Shown here: piece after piece, positions 25,932 to 34,137 of the stretch
Position numbering within the stretch: the first letter of the stretch is position 1
Layout: the number at the start of each line of letters is the position of its first letter
Assembly: GCA_016928155.1 (NCBI GenBank)
Contig: JAFGLG010000007.1
Location: forward strand, 207,320-271,319
Length of the DNA stretch: 64,000 nt
Source of the DNA: Candidatus Woesearchaeota archaeon
GTDB lineage: Archaea > Nanobdellota > Nanobdellia > Woesearchaeales > JAFGLG01
Direction of reading: 5' to 3'
The notes under the pieces: model-generated
What the model was told of the DNA's origin: nothing
The model's database searches: none
What the model saw: the letters and a program-made list of their open reading frames with translations, nothing else
Position numbers and translations under genes: made by a program

Positions 25932-26632
25932 TTTCTCACCTTTTCAGTGTCTTTAATGATAATCCCATCCCTCAAGTAAATAACCCTCTTCGCATATCTT
26001 ATAAGATGAAGATCATGGGTGACGAGGATTATTGTCTTATTCTCCTCGACATTCAGCTTATGGAGGAAATCCATGACATACTTCCCTGTCTTTGAATCGA
26101 GATTCCCTGTCGGCTCGTCGGCAAGCACGACATCAGGATCATTTGCCAGAGCCCTTGATATCGCGACTCTCTGCTGCTGCCCTCCACTCAGCTCATTCGG
26201 CCTATGATGCAGCCTGTCGCCGAGGCCCAAAGAAGCGAGCAATTCCCTGGCCCTTCTCCTAGCAAGGGCGGATGGCTTTTCAATGAATTCCATGGGGAGC
26301 ATGGTGTTATCAAGTGCGCTCAATGTAGGGATGAGATTGAACTGCTGGAAGATGAAACCTATTGTCTTGCCCCTCAGCACTGCAAGAGAAGACTCGCTCA
26401 TCCTGGCAACATTCTTATCATTCAGGAATATCGCACCGGTTGATGGGACATCCAATGCACCTACAAGATTCATCATTGTAGACTTGCCAGAACCGCTCGG
26501 ACCGGTAATCGCCACAAACTCACCCTTGTCGATCTTGAGGTTGATATCTTTCAGAACTGTAAGCTTTCCGGCCTTGCCCATGTCATAGGTCTTGGTCACA
26601 TCCTGCAATTCAATAAGAGTCTGGCCACTCAT
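25928..26632 (-). CDS. MacB/LolD-type ABC transporter ATPase
   Basis: The 234-aa ATPase has Walker A GPSGSGKST near residue 43, Q-loop FIFQQFNL, signature LSGGQQQR near 145, Walker B VVLADEPTGNLD and H-loop LVTHD. The PTGNLDSKTG stretch is typical of the MacB/LolD/FtsE group. It is the first gene of the operon with the surface partner and the permease. Confidence 0.95.
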   Translation of the reverse strand: MSGQTLIELQDVTKTYDMGKAGKLTVLKDINLKIDKGEFVAITGPSGSGKSTMMNLVGALDVPSTGAIFLNDKNVARMSESSLAVLRGKTIGFIFQQFNLIPTLSALDNTMLPMEFIEKPSALARRRARELLASLGLGDRLHHRPNELSGGQQQRVAISRALANDPDVVLADEPTGNLDSKTGKYVMDFLHKLNVEENKTIILVTHDLHLIRYAKRVIYLRDGIIIKDTEKVRK

Positions 26633-26691
26633 ATGCCTTAAAAATCAAGAACAATTTATAAATAAGATGGAGGGAAAGTGCATATCTGGAT

Positions 26692-26970
26692 TCAATGCTT
26701 GCTTGTGATGTCCTTGCTCTCCATGAACAGGTAATCCTTGAGCTCTTTAGAGAAATTTGCATCATTCTGCCTGATCCACTCAATCAGCATGGCAGCATGC
26801 TCCTTTTCCTCATCTGCATTATGGATAAGGATCTTCTTTAGATTCTCATCGGTGCATGCATCTGCCCGCTGGTTGTAATAATCAACAGCCTGCATCTCTT
26901 CTCTCAATGAGTCGATAGCACGTTTCATATCCAATGTCTTTGCTGAAACCTTATTCCTTTCTTCTTCCAT
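26692..26970 (-). CDS. Encapsulated-ferritin-like protein (EncFtn family)
   Basis: The 92-aa protein is nearly all alpha-helical. REEMQAVDYYNQRADACTDE followed by ILIHNADEEKEHAAMLIEWI and NDANFSKELKDYLF matches the encapsulated ferritins. The family's ferroxidase residues (Glu in the first helix, then E and H of EEKEH) are present. In that family two-helix subunits form a ring and oxidise Fe(II). In bacteria most copies carry a C-terminal peptide that targets an encapsulin shell; this one ends in SKDITSKH with no obvious targeting tail. The start at 26970 is preceded by GAGGTG; the upstream GTG is part of that ribosome binding site. Confidence 0.85.
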   Translation of the reverse strand: MEEERNKVSAKTLDMKRAIDSLREEMQAVDYYNQRADACTDENLKKILIHNADEEKEHAAMLIEWIRQNDANFSKELKDYLFMESKDITSKH

Positions 26971-27110
26971 AATAAACACCTCTTAAGGGTCTTATCATGC
27001 TTTATTTTTAAAGTTTTACCAGAAAAATGATACACCAATTCTTCAAAGCTATCAAGCTTAGTCAAATCTACAGAGATTATTTATAAGAATAAATCAAAAT
27101 TAGTCTATTC

Positions 27111-27599
27111 TTATGAATAAGTTGAAATAATATTCATGACTAGATCTTGTGCAGAAACAGGATTTTCACTTTCTACCTGGAAGGTGTAATACCCTGCTCT
27201 CCATAAGTATAGTGGGTCTTTATTGATTCTGTTTATTTTGGTTATGTCTTTCCCATTTAGTTGCACAATTTCATCTGAATAATATGCATCCATCTCAGCG
27301 AGGTTCTCTTTCATTTTATCATAACATGGATTATTCTCAGGACATTCCATTATCCATAAATTGGTGTTGCCAGAATCAAATTTGAAAAAATTCATTTGGG
27401 TATTACCATAAAAATGTTTTAGGGTGCTTATATCCGAATTCATTTCCGAATAGCTTATTTGGTCCCACTGTTTAGAATGCGTAGGCACTAAATACTCCAA
27501 TTGACCTTGAATTGTTGTGTCTGGATGAACTTTTTCAACACTGCACCCTAAGATAAATAATGATCCAACAACAAATAGGAACAAAATAACAGGTTTCAT
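27111..27599 (-). CDS. Putative lipoprotein
   Basis: The 162-aa protein has a lipoprotein signal with lipobox FILGC (Cys near residue 19). The rest is soluble with a possible disulfide pair (MECPENNPCYD). I recognise no domain. The gene is noticeably more AT-rich than its neighbours, and it stands alone upstream of tRNA-Tyr, a position where acquired genes are common; recent transfer is possible but not shown. Confidence 0.6.
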   Translation of the reverse strand: MKPVILFLFVVGSLFILGCSVEKVHPDTTIQGQLEYLVPTHSKQWDQISYSEMNSDISTLKHFYGNTQMNFFKFDSGNTNLWIMECPENNPCYDKMKENLAEMDAYYSDEIVQLNGKDITKINRINKDPLYLWRAGYYTFQVESENPVSAQDLVMNIISTYS

Positions 27600-27690
27600 C
27601 CAAACACCTCTTTAAGTATGATATGAAGGTCAAAATGAAGCTTTGTTTTTAAATGTTATTCAGAAATACGGGACCCCATGAAGATAAATA

Positions 27691-27863
27691 TCCCCGCCCC
27701 CGGAATTTCAGGAAACCAAGCAGGTGCATCTCTGCTTCTCGCTTGGCTCAGCATTTGAACCAGGAACCTTTCGGTATCAGCTGGCTGTGGGTCATCCATT
27801 CCCGAACGGGATTGTCACACAGAACGCTACAGCCGAACGCTCTAGCCGTTGAGCTAGGCGGGG
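27691..27863 (-). tRNA. tRNA-Tyr(GUA) with two introns (37/38 and T-loop 59/60)
   Basis: The acceptor stem is CCCCGCC/GGCGGGG (C1-G72 as expected for archaeal Tyr) with discriminator A. The D arm is GCTC/GAGC, the anticodon stem TTCGG/CCGAA and the T stem CCTGG/CCGGG. Exons are 27827-27863, 27754-27775 and 27691-27704. Intron 1 (51 nt, 27776-27826) follows G37. Intron 2 (49 nt, 27705-27753) splits the T-loop TTCAAA^T, with a perfect exon-intron helix TTCA/TGAA, 3-nt bulges AAT and ATT, and inner stem CCAAGC/GCTTGG. Removing both gives exactly 73 nt. Confidence 0.92.
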
Positions 27864-27899
27864 ATTGTGAGCAGATTTTTTCTAAAATCTTCGAAAAAT

Positions 27900-28003
27900 A
27901 CCCTCCAGATCATCGCAAATACTGGGCTTGAGCCGCAAGGCGAAACCCATGATGATGCCAGCTGACATCTCAGCTGCGCGTTAGCCGTTGAGCTAGGCAG
28001 GGT
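27900..28003 (-). ncRNA. tRNA-like structured RNA or degenerate tRNA next to tRNA-Tyr
   Basis: The minus strand from 28003 reads CCCTGCCTAGCTCAACGGCT, nearly the same as the 5' part of tRNA-Tyr 36 bases downstream. The ends can pair (ACCCT/AGGGT). Inside are a D-like hairpin TAGC/GCTA, a hairpin CAGCTGA-GATG-TCAGCTG and a long third arm ATCAT...ATGAT enclosing TGGG/CCCA. There is no anticodon loop with U33 and the D stem is broken, so it is not a normal tRNA. A TATA box lies about 27 bases upstream. It may be a decayed tRNA duplicate, the 5' part of a precursor, or an independent small RNA. Confidence 0.4.
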
Positions 28004-28026
28004 GCTTATAAAGAGGAAATGACTCC

Positions 28027-28039
28027 TTTTTAAATATTG
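28027..28039 (-). promoter_or_regulatory. TATA box upstream of the tRNA-like RNA and tRNA-Tyr
   Basis: CAATATTTAAAAA on the minus strand lies about 27 bases before the first base of the tRNA-like element at 28003. With no comparable TATA box closer to tRNA-Tyr, one transcript could carry both. Confidence 0.5.
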
Positions 28040-28107
28040 TGGCTCAGAATCGGGTGATTTATATATCTTGGATGCGTATATATAGGCAGGTGGTTTCAGG
28101 GTGGAAT

Positions 28108-28317
28108 ATGGCAAGGACATTCAACTGCAAGAAATGCAAGAATTTCTGTGAACCCGAAGTGAAGGCTGCATGCATATTGAGAGGGAAGTGCGAGAGATAC
28201 ACTCCAGTCAGCAAAATAGGGCCAAGGCTCATCTTCCTTGATGGGATAGACTTCCATGAAAGGATGAACAAGGACAACGAGATCACAAAGGACAAGAAAG
28301 AGATCCTGCTGGCTTAG
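28108..28317 (+). CDS. Small Cys-rich (putative zinc-binding) protein
   Basis: The 69-aa protein starts at ATG 28108 behind GGGTGG, with a TATA box (TTTATATATC) near 28058-28067. NCKKCKNFCEPEVKAACILRG plus a following C gives a CxxCxxxC...C...C pattern likely to hold a metal. No further domain is seen. It ends one base from the stop of the convergent zinc-ribbon gene. Function unknown. Confidence 0.6.
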   Translation: MARTFNCKKCKNFCEPEVKAACILRGKCERYTPVSKIGPRLIFLDGIDFHERMNKDNEITKDKKEILLA

Positions 28318-28463
28318 ATGCCCGCCCTTCCCTCGACAGTTATCCCGCGCGGCCTTATCTTATGCGACTTTCCGCACTTCGGACAGATGGTCTCGTTCCA
28401 ATCCTGATCCAGCGGATACCCACAGTTTTCGCATCTCCTCTGCTTGCCTTTCTTTATCAGCAT
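28314..28463 (-). CDS. 49-aa zinc-ribbon protein
   Basis: The reading frame from ATG 28463 gives MLIKKGKQRR followed by CENCGYPLDQDW and ICPKCGKSHK, a classic two-CxxC zinc ribbon. It starts one base after the stop of the lipoprotein gene at 28465 with AAGGACGAATTAAG upstream, so it is the last gene of the 30313-28314 operon. Its stop codon overlaps the end of the convergent small gene. Zinc ribbons this small usually bind nucleic acid or a protein partner. Confidence 0.75.
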   Translation of the reverse strand: MLIKKGKQRRCENCGYPLDQDWNETICPKCGKSHKIRPRGITVEGRAGI

Positions 28464-28464
28464 C

Positions 28465-28839
28465 TTAATTCGTCCTTATGTATACAAGATCAACATCATC
28501 GATGATATGATCATCCAAGCTGCACACAACACTGAACTCTTCCCCTTCAGGGACCGTGATATGGGCAAGCTGATTCTGCGTCGAGTACCAGCCTGGCTGG
28601 AAATCCACAACCCCATGACCCTCATCCTTCAGAACCTGCTTTGCCAGATCCTGATCCTTCGTATTGAACCTGACAAGGACCTTGCCAGGGGTGAAATCGA
28701 TGCCCGGTTTAAGGGACTGCAGACCCTTCTCGCATGACGACGATGATCTGCCTGAAAAAACCGAATCAGATGAATGCGTCGAAGCGTCGGGACTGCATCC
28801 GGCCAGCAGCAAAACAACGATAAAAATGAAGCATCTCAT
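28465..28839 (-). CDS. Lipoprotein resembling a subtilase prodomain
   Basis: The 124-aa protein has a lipobox LLAGC (Cys near residue 15) and a Ser-rich linker. The remaining 75 residues (PGKVLVRFNTKDQDLAKQVL ... DDHIIDDVDLVYIR) resemble the N-terminal prodomains of fervidolysin-like subtilases, which fold first and inhibit or chaperone the protease. No protease domain follows, so this would be a free-standing inhibitor-like protein at the surface. It is 4 bases from the upstream surface-protein gene in the same operon. The prodomain match is by eye and moderate. Confidence 0.6.
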   Translation of the reverse strand: MRCFIFIVVLLLAGCSPDASTHSSDSVFSGRSSSSCEKGLQSLKPGIDFTPGKVLVRFNTKDQDLAKQVLKDEGHGVVDFQPGWYSTQNQLAHITVPEGEEFSVVCSLDDHIIDDVDLVYIRTN

Positions 28840-28843
28840 GATC

Positions 28844-30313
28844 TCAGCTCTCGATGCTCAATGGATTCGAATATGATTTCAGAACCTTGTCGCCGTCCCT
28901 ATACTTGACAAGCACAGGCTCGAGCCTGATGTTGCCGATTATGCTCAGCTTAGGCCTGATCTCATAGACCAGCAGCCTCTCCTCATAAGGATCAAGTATG
29001 TCAAACTTCCACTCCACAATCCTTCCCTCCTTTGCATGTGAATAGGTCTTGTCAGGCTTGACTACTCCGGGGCTTTCCGAAAGCTCGATGCTGACTAGCT
29101 CATTCACACGGTCTATGACCCTTACATCCTCAAAGGGCTTGTTCCTCCTGTTTTTTAAGATAATCATGACTTTCACAGACGAGACAGCGCCTCCCTGCCT
29201 CGAGATCTCATGCGCATTCTTTATGACGATGACAGGATCCTTCATCATGAAATAGAACAGAAAGACAAGCAGCAGCACAACGAGCACAACAGCTGGGATC
29301 AAGTAAGATGTGGTGACTGTGAGTGTGGCGGTCTCATTCGGCTTGAGAGTCAGCTCCCATTCATATGCCTCGACGCTATTCTTTTCCACGATAGAAGAAG
29401 ACGGATCAGTCCTGGTGAATATCTTCCTGAATCCCGGGGTGACATAGCTGACCTTCTCTGTCTTCTCTATATTGCCATTGTTCTTCACAGTTATGACAGT
29501 CGAATGTGAGACGATCCCTTTCTCAGACTCGCTCCTGAGCTCGAAGCTCGGCAGGAAAGGCAGCACTTCCATCAATATTGATTCCTCCGAGACGGTCTTA
29601 TTGAGATAAAAAGCTGATGCAGTCACAAGGATCTTCTGAGGCATGACATCCTCAAAGTCAAAAGTGTACTCGACAGTCTTCTGGCCATCCGGACCCAGCT
29701 CGATATAGGATTCCTTGCTGAAAAGGTCGCTCCGGAGCTCCACAAGCAGATTGGGCATGTGCAATGCATTGTTGTTCTTCAGGCTTATCTTAACCGAAAA
29801 CTTCTTGGATGTATCGATGAAACCAGGAGAAGATATCGATAGGGTCACATTCGGATCATATTTCGGGGATTCCCTGAAGACCCTGACATTGAGCAGGATT
29901 TCGCTCTTCTCACCTGTAACAGAGGACTCAAGCCCGATGATCAGCTTATGGATGCCGAGACTGATGTTGCCATTGGAATTGAGCTTGAGGATAAACTCCT
30001 TGGTCTCGTCCGGCTTCAATGTGATGCCTGTTGTCATGAAATACACAGGATCTGTCATGGGGCTGAACTTGCCTATGTAGTCAGTCACGAAATAGAAATC
30101 AAGGTCCTCCTCCTTGGCAGTAGGATTGTAGACAGACATGCTGAAAAGGGCTTCTTCCCCCTGCATGATTGAATCCTTTATCGGGGTGAATTCTATCCTG
30201 ACCTCCCCGCCGCTGGAGGCATGAGGCGAGATTATCACCTGTGCAGATGCAGAGAACAGAGCACATAACAATGTACAGAACAAAATTATCAGCAACCCCT
30301 TTTTTGGCATCAT
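28844..30313 (-). CDS. Large membrane-anchored surface protein with beta-sandwich repeats
   Basis: The 489-aa protein has a signal peptide (cleavage near SASA), then three or four NEW3/COG1361-like beta-sandwich modules with N-glycosylation sequons. A single membrane helix follows near residues 345-365 (SYLIPAVVLVVLLLVFLFYF), then a further 120-residue beta domain (IIGNIRLEPVLVKYRDGDKV) on the other side of the membrane. A beta domain on both sides of the helix is unusual for plain surface anchors and suggests signal transfer or a scaffold. ATG 30313 or 30310 follows GGTGAT. First gene of the operon with the lipoprotein and the zinc ribbon. Confidence 0.75.
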   Translation of the reverse strand: MMPKKGLLIILFCTLLCALFSASAQVIISPHASSGGEVRIEFTPIKDSIMQGEEALFSMSVYNPTAKEEDLDFYFVTDYIGKFSPMTDPVYFMTTGITLKPDETKEFILKLNSNGNISLGIHKLIIGLESSVTGEKSEILLNVRVFRESPKYDPNVTLSISSPGFIDTSKKFSVKISLKNNNALHMPNLLVELRSDLFSKESYIELGPDGQKTVEYTFDFEDVMPQKILVTASAFYLNKTVSEESILMEVLPFLPSFELRSESEKGIVSHSTVITVKNNGNIEKTEKVSYVTPGFRKIFTRTDPSSSIVEKNSVEAYEWELTLKPNETATLTVTTSYLIPAVVLVVLLLVFLFYFMMKDPVIVIKNAHEISRQGGAVSSVKVMIILKNRRNKPFEDVRVIDRVNELVSIELSESPGVVKPDKTYSHAKEGRIVEWKFDILDPYEERLLVYEIRPKLSIIGNIRLEPVLVKYRDGDKVLKSYSNPLSIES

Positions 30314-30392
30314 ATCACCTGTATAAATATCTCCCTAATATCAAAGACTGACCTCATCAAAACTAACATTCCCTAATATATAAACTTTTTTG

Positions 30393-31895
30393 CTATAAGA
30401 GGCTCCTGCCAGTCATCTCCTTTGGCTTAGGGAGCCCCATGAGATGGAGCATTGTCGGGGTTATATCACTTATGCCCCCCTTTTTCAAGGAGGCCTTATG
30501 GCTGAATCTCCCTGAAACCAGGATAAAAGGCACATCATTCATGGTATGGGTGGTCTGATGTGGGCCTGACATCTCTTCTGCATTGCCGTGGTCTGCTGTG
30601 ACAATTATTGTCCCATCCAGTGATAAAATCTCACCCACGACCTTCTTCAGGCAGATATCCAAGGTTTCCACTGCCTCAATGGCTGCTTTGAGGGAGCCTG
30701 TATGGCCCACCATATCTGCATTGGCATAGTTCATCACAATGACATCATATCTCTTCTTCCTTATCTCCCTGATGACCCTGTCTGTGGTCAGGTATGCGGA
30801 CATCTCAGGCTTCTGGTCATAAGTGGTGACTTTCGGGCTGGGTATGATTATCCTGTCCTCCCCGGGCCAGGCCTTCTGCCTCTGCCCGTCGAAGAAGAAT
30901 GTGACATGGACGAATTTCTCTGTCTCGGCAATCTTCAGCTGCCTGAAGCCTTTTTTTGAGATGAATTCTGAGAATGTGTTCCTCAGCTCTATCTGAGGTA
31001 TGATAACCGGGAGCCTGAACTTATCATCATACTCGCACATGCAGTAATATTCCACATCAACTTTCTTCCTCCTGAAATCGTCAAACCTGCTGTCGACAAA
31101 AGCATGAGTGAGCTGCCGCGCCCTGTCTGAGCGGAAATTGAAGAAGATGATGGTGTCATTGTCCCTGATGCCCCTGAACCCGTCAATAAACCCCGGCTCT
31201 ATGAACTCATCAGTGATTCCTCTGTTATATGAATCCTGTATGGCCTCAATCGGATCTGCAAACATCTTCCCTTTGAGACTGACAAGGCAGTCATAGGCTT
31301 TTTTCTCGCGCTTCCATCTCCTGTCCCTGTCCATCGAATAGAACCTGCCCATTATCGTGGATATCTTGGCGTCTATCCTGTTCTTCCTGATGAAATCCAT
31401 GAGCTGCCCCATATATCTGATCCCTGATGTTGTCCGGGTATCCCTCCCATCCATGAAGCAGTGGATGCAGATATTTCTGACATTGAGCTTCTTTGCCTGC
31501 TTCAATATCGCAAAAAGATGGGTGATGTGGGAGTGGACTCCGCCGTCTGACAATAAGCCCATGAGATGTAGTGTGCCTTTGGTCTCTCTCAAGGCCCTGT
31601 TAAGCACCCTGTTCCTGAAGAATGAGCCGTCCTTGATTGCATTGGAGATGCGGGTCATGTCCTGATAGACAATCCTACCCGCTCCGATATTGAGATGATT
31701 CACCTCAGAGTTGCCTATGAATCCTCTCGGCAGTCCCACAGCCTCTCCTGCGGCTGCAAGATACCTGTTCGGATATTTTTTGAACAGGGAACTGATGAAA
31801 GGAGCTTTTGCCAGGGCAATCGCATTGTCCTTCCTTGCAGACCTGTGGCCGAAACCGTCAAGGATGACAAGCATCAATGGATTCCTGAGTTTCAT
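30393..31895 (-). CDS. gpmI: 2,3-bisphosphoglycerate-independent phosphoglycerate mutase
   Basis: The 500-aa enzyme converts 3-phosphoglycerate and 2-phosphoglycerate. It is the long, bacterial-type iPGM of the alkaline phosphatase superfamily: VILDGFGHR at the start, catalytic Ser in GNSEVNHLNIGAGR near residue 60, the HCFMDGRDT and NFRSDRARQ substrate-binding stretches, and metal ligands in TADHGNAEEM. Most archaea use the shorter ApgM type instead. The start at 31895 has GGGAGAT before it and lies 14 bases after the enolase stop, so the two consecutive glycolytic steps are in one operon. Confidence 0.93.
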   Translation of the reverse strand: MKLRNPLMLVILDGFGHRSARKDNAIALAKAPFISSLFKKYPNRYLAAAGEAVGLPRGFIGNSEVNHLNIGAGRIVYQDMTRISNAIKDGSFFRNRVLNRALRETKGTLHLMGLLSDGGVHSHITHLFAILKQAKKLNVRNICIHCFMDGRDTRTTSGIRYMGQLMDFIRKNRIDAKISTIMGRFYSMDRDRRWKREKKAYDCLVSLKGKMFADPIEAIQDSYNRGITDEFIEPGFIDGFRGIRDNDTIIFFNFRSDRARQLTHAFVDSRFDDFRRKKVDVEYYCMCEYDDKFRLPVIIPQIELRNTFSEFISKKGFRQLKIAETEKFVHVTFFFDGQRQKAWPGEDRIIIPSPKVTTYDQKPEMSAYLTTDRVIREIRKKRYDVIVMNYANADMVGHTGSLKAAIEAVETLDICLKKVVGEILSLDGTIIVTADHGNAEEMSGPHQTTHTMNDVPFILVSGRFSHKASLKKGGISDITPTMLHLMGLPKPKEMTGRSLL

Positions 31896-31909
31896 ATCTC
31901 CCACCACTT

Positions 31910-33160
31910 TCACCATTTGGCATATTTTGCATTCGCTCCGAGCTGCTCCTCAATCCTGATGAGCCTGTTGTACTTCGCAGTCCTCTCACCGCGGCAGGGA
32001 GCGCCGAGCTTGATCTGGCCGCAACCGAGGCCTGCTGCCAGGTCAGCGATGAATGTATCTTCAGTCTCGCCGCTCCTATGGCTGACCATAACCTTCCACT
32101 TCGCCTTAGCAGCCATCCTCGCTGATTCCAGGGCCTCGCTAAGGGTGCCTATCTGGTTGACCTTGAGCAGCAATGCATTGCATAGCCTGTTGTCGATAGC
32201 CATCTTCACCCTGTGGGGATTGGAGACAGTGAGGTCGTCGCCGACAATCTGAATATTCGTCTTCTTCATAAGGGCCTGGAATGGCGGGAAATCATCCTGG
32301 TCAAAAGGGTCCTCTATCGATATCACAGGATACTGCTTCGCAAGGCGCAGGTAGAGATTCAGCATCTGGATAGAGTTATACTGCTTGTCCATCTTGTAGA
32401 TGCCTCCTGCATAGAACTCTGAAGCCGCTATATCCATCGCTATCCTGACCTCTTTCGAATACCCGTTCTCTGCGATGGCGTTGTCAATCATGCGCAACGC
32501 TTCTTCTGGATCCTCGATCGGAGGCGCAAAGCCGCCTTCGTCGCCGACATTTATTGCATTCCTTCCATACTTCATCTGGATAATGCTCTTGAGGGTGTGA
32601 TATATCTCAGACACGGCCTGCACGCCCTCGCTGAAGCTCCTTGTCTTGACAGGGCATATCATGAACTCCTGGAAAGGCAGCTTGTTCCCTGCGTGCTTCC
32701 CGCCGTTGATTATGTTGCAGAAAGGCACCGGAAGCATCACCTTCTTCGAGCCAGAAAGCCTGTTGAGATATGAATAAAGGGGCTTGCCTGAGGCATTGGC
32801 AGCGCACACAGCACCGGCCATCGAGACACCAAGCATGGCATTCGCGCCGAGCTTGGACTTGTTCTTGGTATCATCAAGGTCTATCATCACCTTGTCTATC
32901 CTCTCCTGCTTCCTCACGTCGAGACCCTTGAGCTTCTTGGAGATCTTTTCGACATTGGCAATGGCCTTGAGCACACCATTACCATGGAATTTCCGGTTAT
33001 GATCCCTGAGCTCATGCGCCTCATAGACACCTGTGCTGGCGCCGCTTGGCACAGCAGCCCTGCCCACAGACTTGCTGCAGAGAACATCGACCTCAATGGT
33101 GGGATTTCCTCTGGAATCAAGAATCTCGCGCGCTAAAATCCTCTTTATCCTGAATGGCAT
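31910..33160 (-). CDS. eno: Enolase
   Basis: The 416-aa enzyme converts 2-phosphoglycerate to phosphoenolpyruvate. AREILDSRGNPTIEV and VPSGASTGVYEAHELRD are the N-terminal active-site loop, SIEDPFDQDD and QIVGDDLTVSN carry metal ligands, and VSHRSGETEDTFIADLA is the C-terminal signature. Its product partner gpmI follows directly. Confidence 0.97.
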   Translation of the reverse strand: MPFRIKRILAREILDSRGNPTIEVDVLCSKSVGRAAVPSGASTGVYEAHELRDHNRKFHGNGVLKAIANVEKISKKLKGLDVRKQERIDKVMIDLDDTKNKSKLGANAMLGVSMAGAVCAANASGKPLYSYLNRLSGSKKVMLPVPFCNIINGGKHAGNKLPFQEFMICPVKTRSFSEGVQAVSEIYHTLKSIIQMKYGRNAINVGDEGGFAPPIEDPEEALRMIDNAIAENGYSKEVRIAMDIAASEFYAGGIYKMDKQYNSIQMLNLYLRLAKQYPVISIEDPFDQDDFPPFQALMKKTNIQIVGDDLTVSNPHRVKMAIDNRLCNALLLKVNQIGTLSEALESARMAAKAKWKVMVSHRSGETEDTFIADLAAGLGCGQIKLGAPCRGERTAKYNRLIRIEEQLGANAKYAKW

Positions 33161-33333
33161 GAACTCACCCCTTTTTAGCCATTTGTTTCTGGAATCTCAA
33201 TAATTTCTATATGAAAAATATTTTACCACTATTATAAATAATTATTGGGGGTTAAATTAGGAGCTCATAGTAGTAAATATATTGGTGAAATTTATAAATA
33301 TATGCGGATTCCTCAAAAATCGGCCTATCCAAA

Positions 33334-34095
33334 ATGGTACAATTCCTAAGCCAAAAGCAAGAATATCTGGACAATTTCAGGAAGTCAGTAATAAGATCCT
33401 ATTCAAGCCCTGAGGAGGTCAGACTCTATCAGGAAGAGCTTGAAAGAGGACTTTCCAGGACTGAAAAAGCAGCCTGCAGAAGATATCTCAAACCAGGAGA
33501 TGCAGTGCTTGATATAGGGTGCGGAGCAGGAAGAGAAGCTATGCAGATCACAGATATCTGCTCGAGACTTGACTGCATCGACCTCTCTTTTCCCATGGCA
33601 GCAGCTGCCAGGAATAATCTTGACGGGAGAGCGACAGTCCTGAACTGCGACTGCACAAGCCTGCCCTATGCCGACGGATCATATGACGCAGTGCTGATGT
33701 TCAACAAGGTACTGAGCCTTGTCCCCGGCAAAGAAGGGAGGATGAAAGCGCTGGCTGAAGCAAACAGGGTCCTCAAGCCCGACGGCTATCTGATAGCTGA
33801 AGTTGTCGAGGCGAATTTCACTGAGTCACTGCTGAGACCGATCAGCCCCATACTGTTCTTCGATTTCCAGGTAGGCGACAAGATAATAAACAGCATGCAC
33901 TACAGGACGACCTCGACAGGGATATATGTCCATTCCTTCACAGGCAACGAGATCCTGAGCGCAACTTCAGGTGCAGGTTTCAGGTTCGAGAGGAGACTTG
34001 AATCAATCCTCGACTGGCTTATGGGAACAGAGAGTGTCCTGGTATTCCGGAAAATGCATGATAACCACCAGAAAATGAATGAGAACCAGCGATAA
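33334..34095 (+). CDS. Class I SAM-dependent methyltransferase
   Basis: The 253-aa protein has motif I DAVLDIGCGAGREAMQI near residue 57, the acidic strand LDCIDLS, motif LPYADGSYDAVLMFN and the post-motif NRVLKPDGYLIAEVVE: a complete Methyltransf_11-type fold. The C-terminal extension (SFTGNEILSATSGAGFRFER) is common in this class. The gene is monocistronic with a TATA box at about 33290-33302 (TTTATAAATATA). The substrate cannot be told from sequence. Confidence 0.88.
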   Translation: MVQFLSQKQEYLDNFRKSVIRSYSSPEEVRLYQEELERGLSRTEKAACRRYLKPGDAVLDIGCGAGREAMQITDICSRLDCIDLSFPMAAAARNNLDGRATVLNCDCTSLPYADGSYDAVLMFNKVLSLVPGKEGRMKALAEANRVLKPDGYLIAEVVEANFTESLLRPISPILFFDFQVGDKIINSMHYRTTSTGIYVHSFTGNEILSATSGAGFRFERRLESILDWLMGTESVLVFRKMHDNHQKMNENQR

Positions 34096-34137
34096 TAACC
34101 CTCATTAGGGGCGGTCGCAATCATCAGCACCATCGCG

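Noticed and set aside
27111-27599. Integrated element at tRNA-Tyr
   Set aside because: The AT-rich lipoprotein gene lies beside the tRNA, but there is no integrase and no repeated tRNA end that would mark attachment sites.
27930-27975. C-box-like ATGATGA and CTGA on the plus strand within the tRNA-like element
   Set aside because: Only 6 bases separate them, too short for a guide, and no second pair follows.
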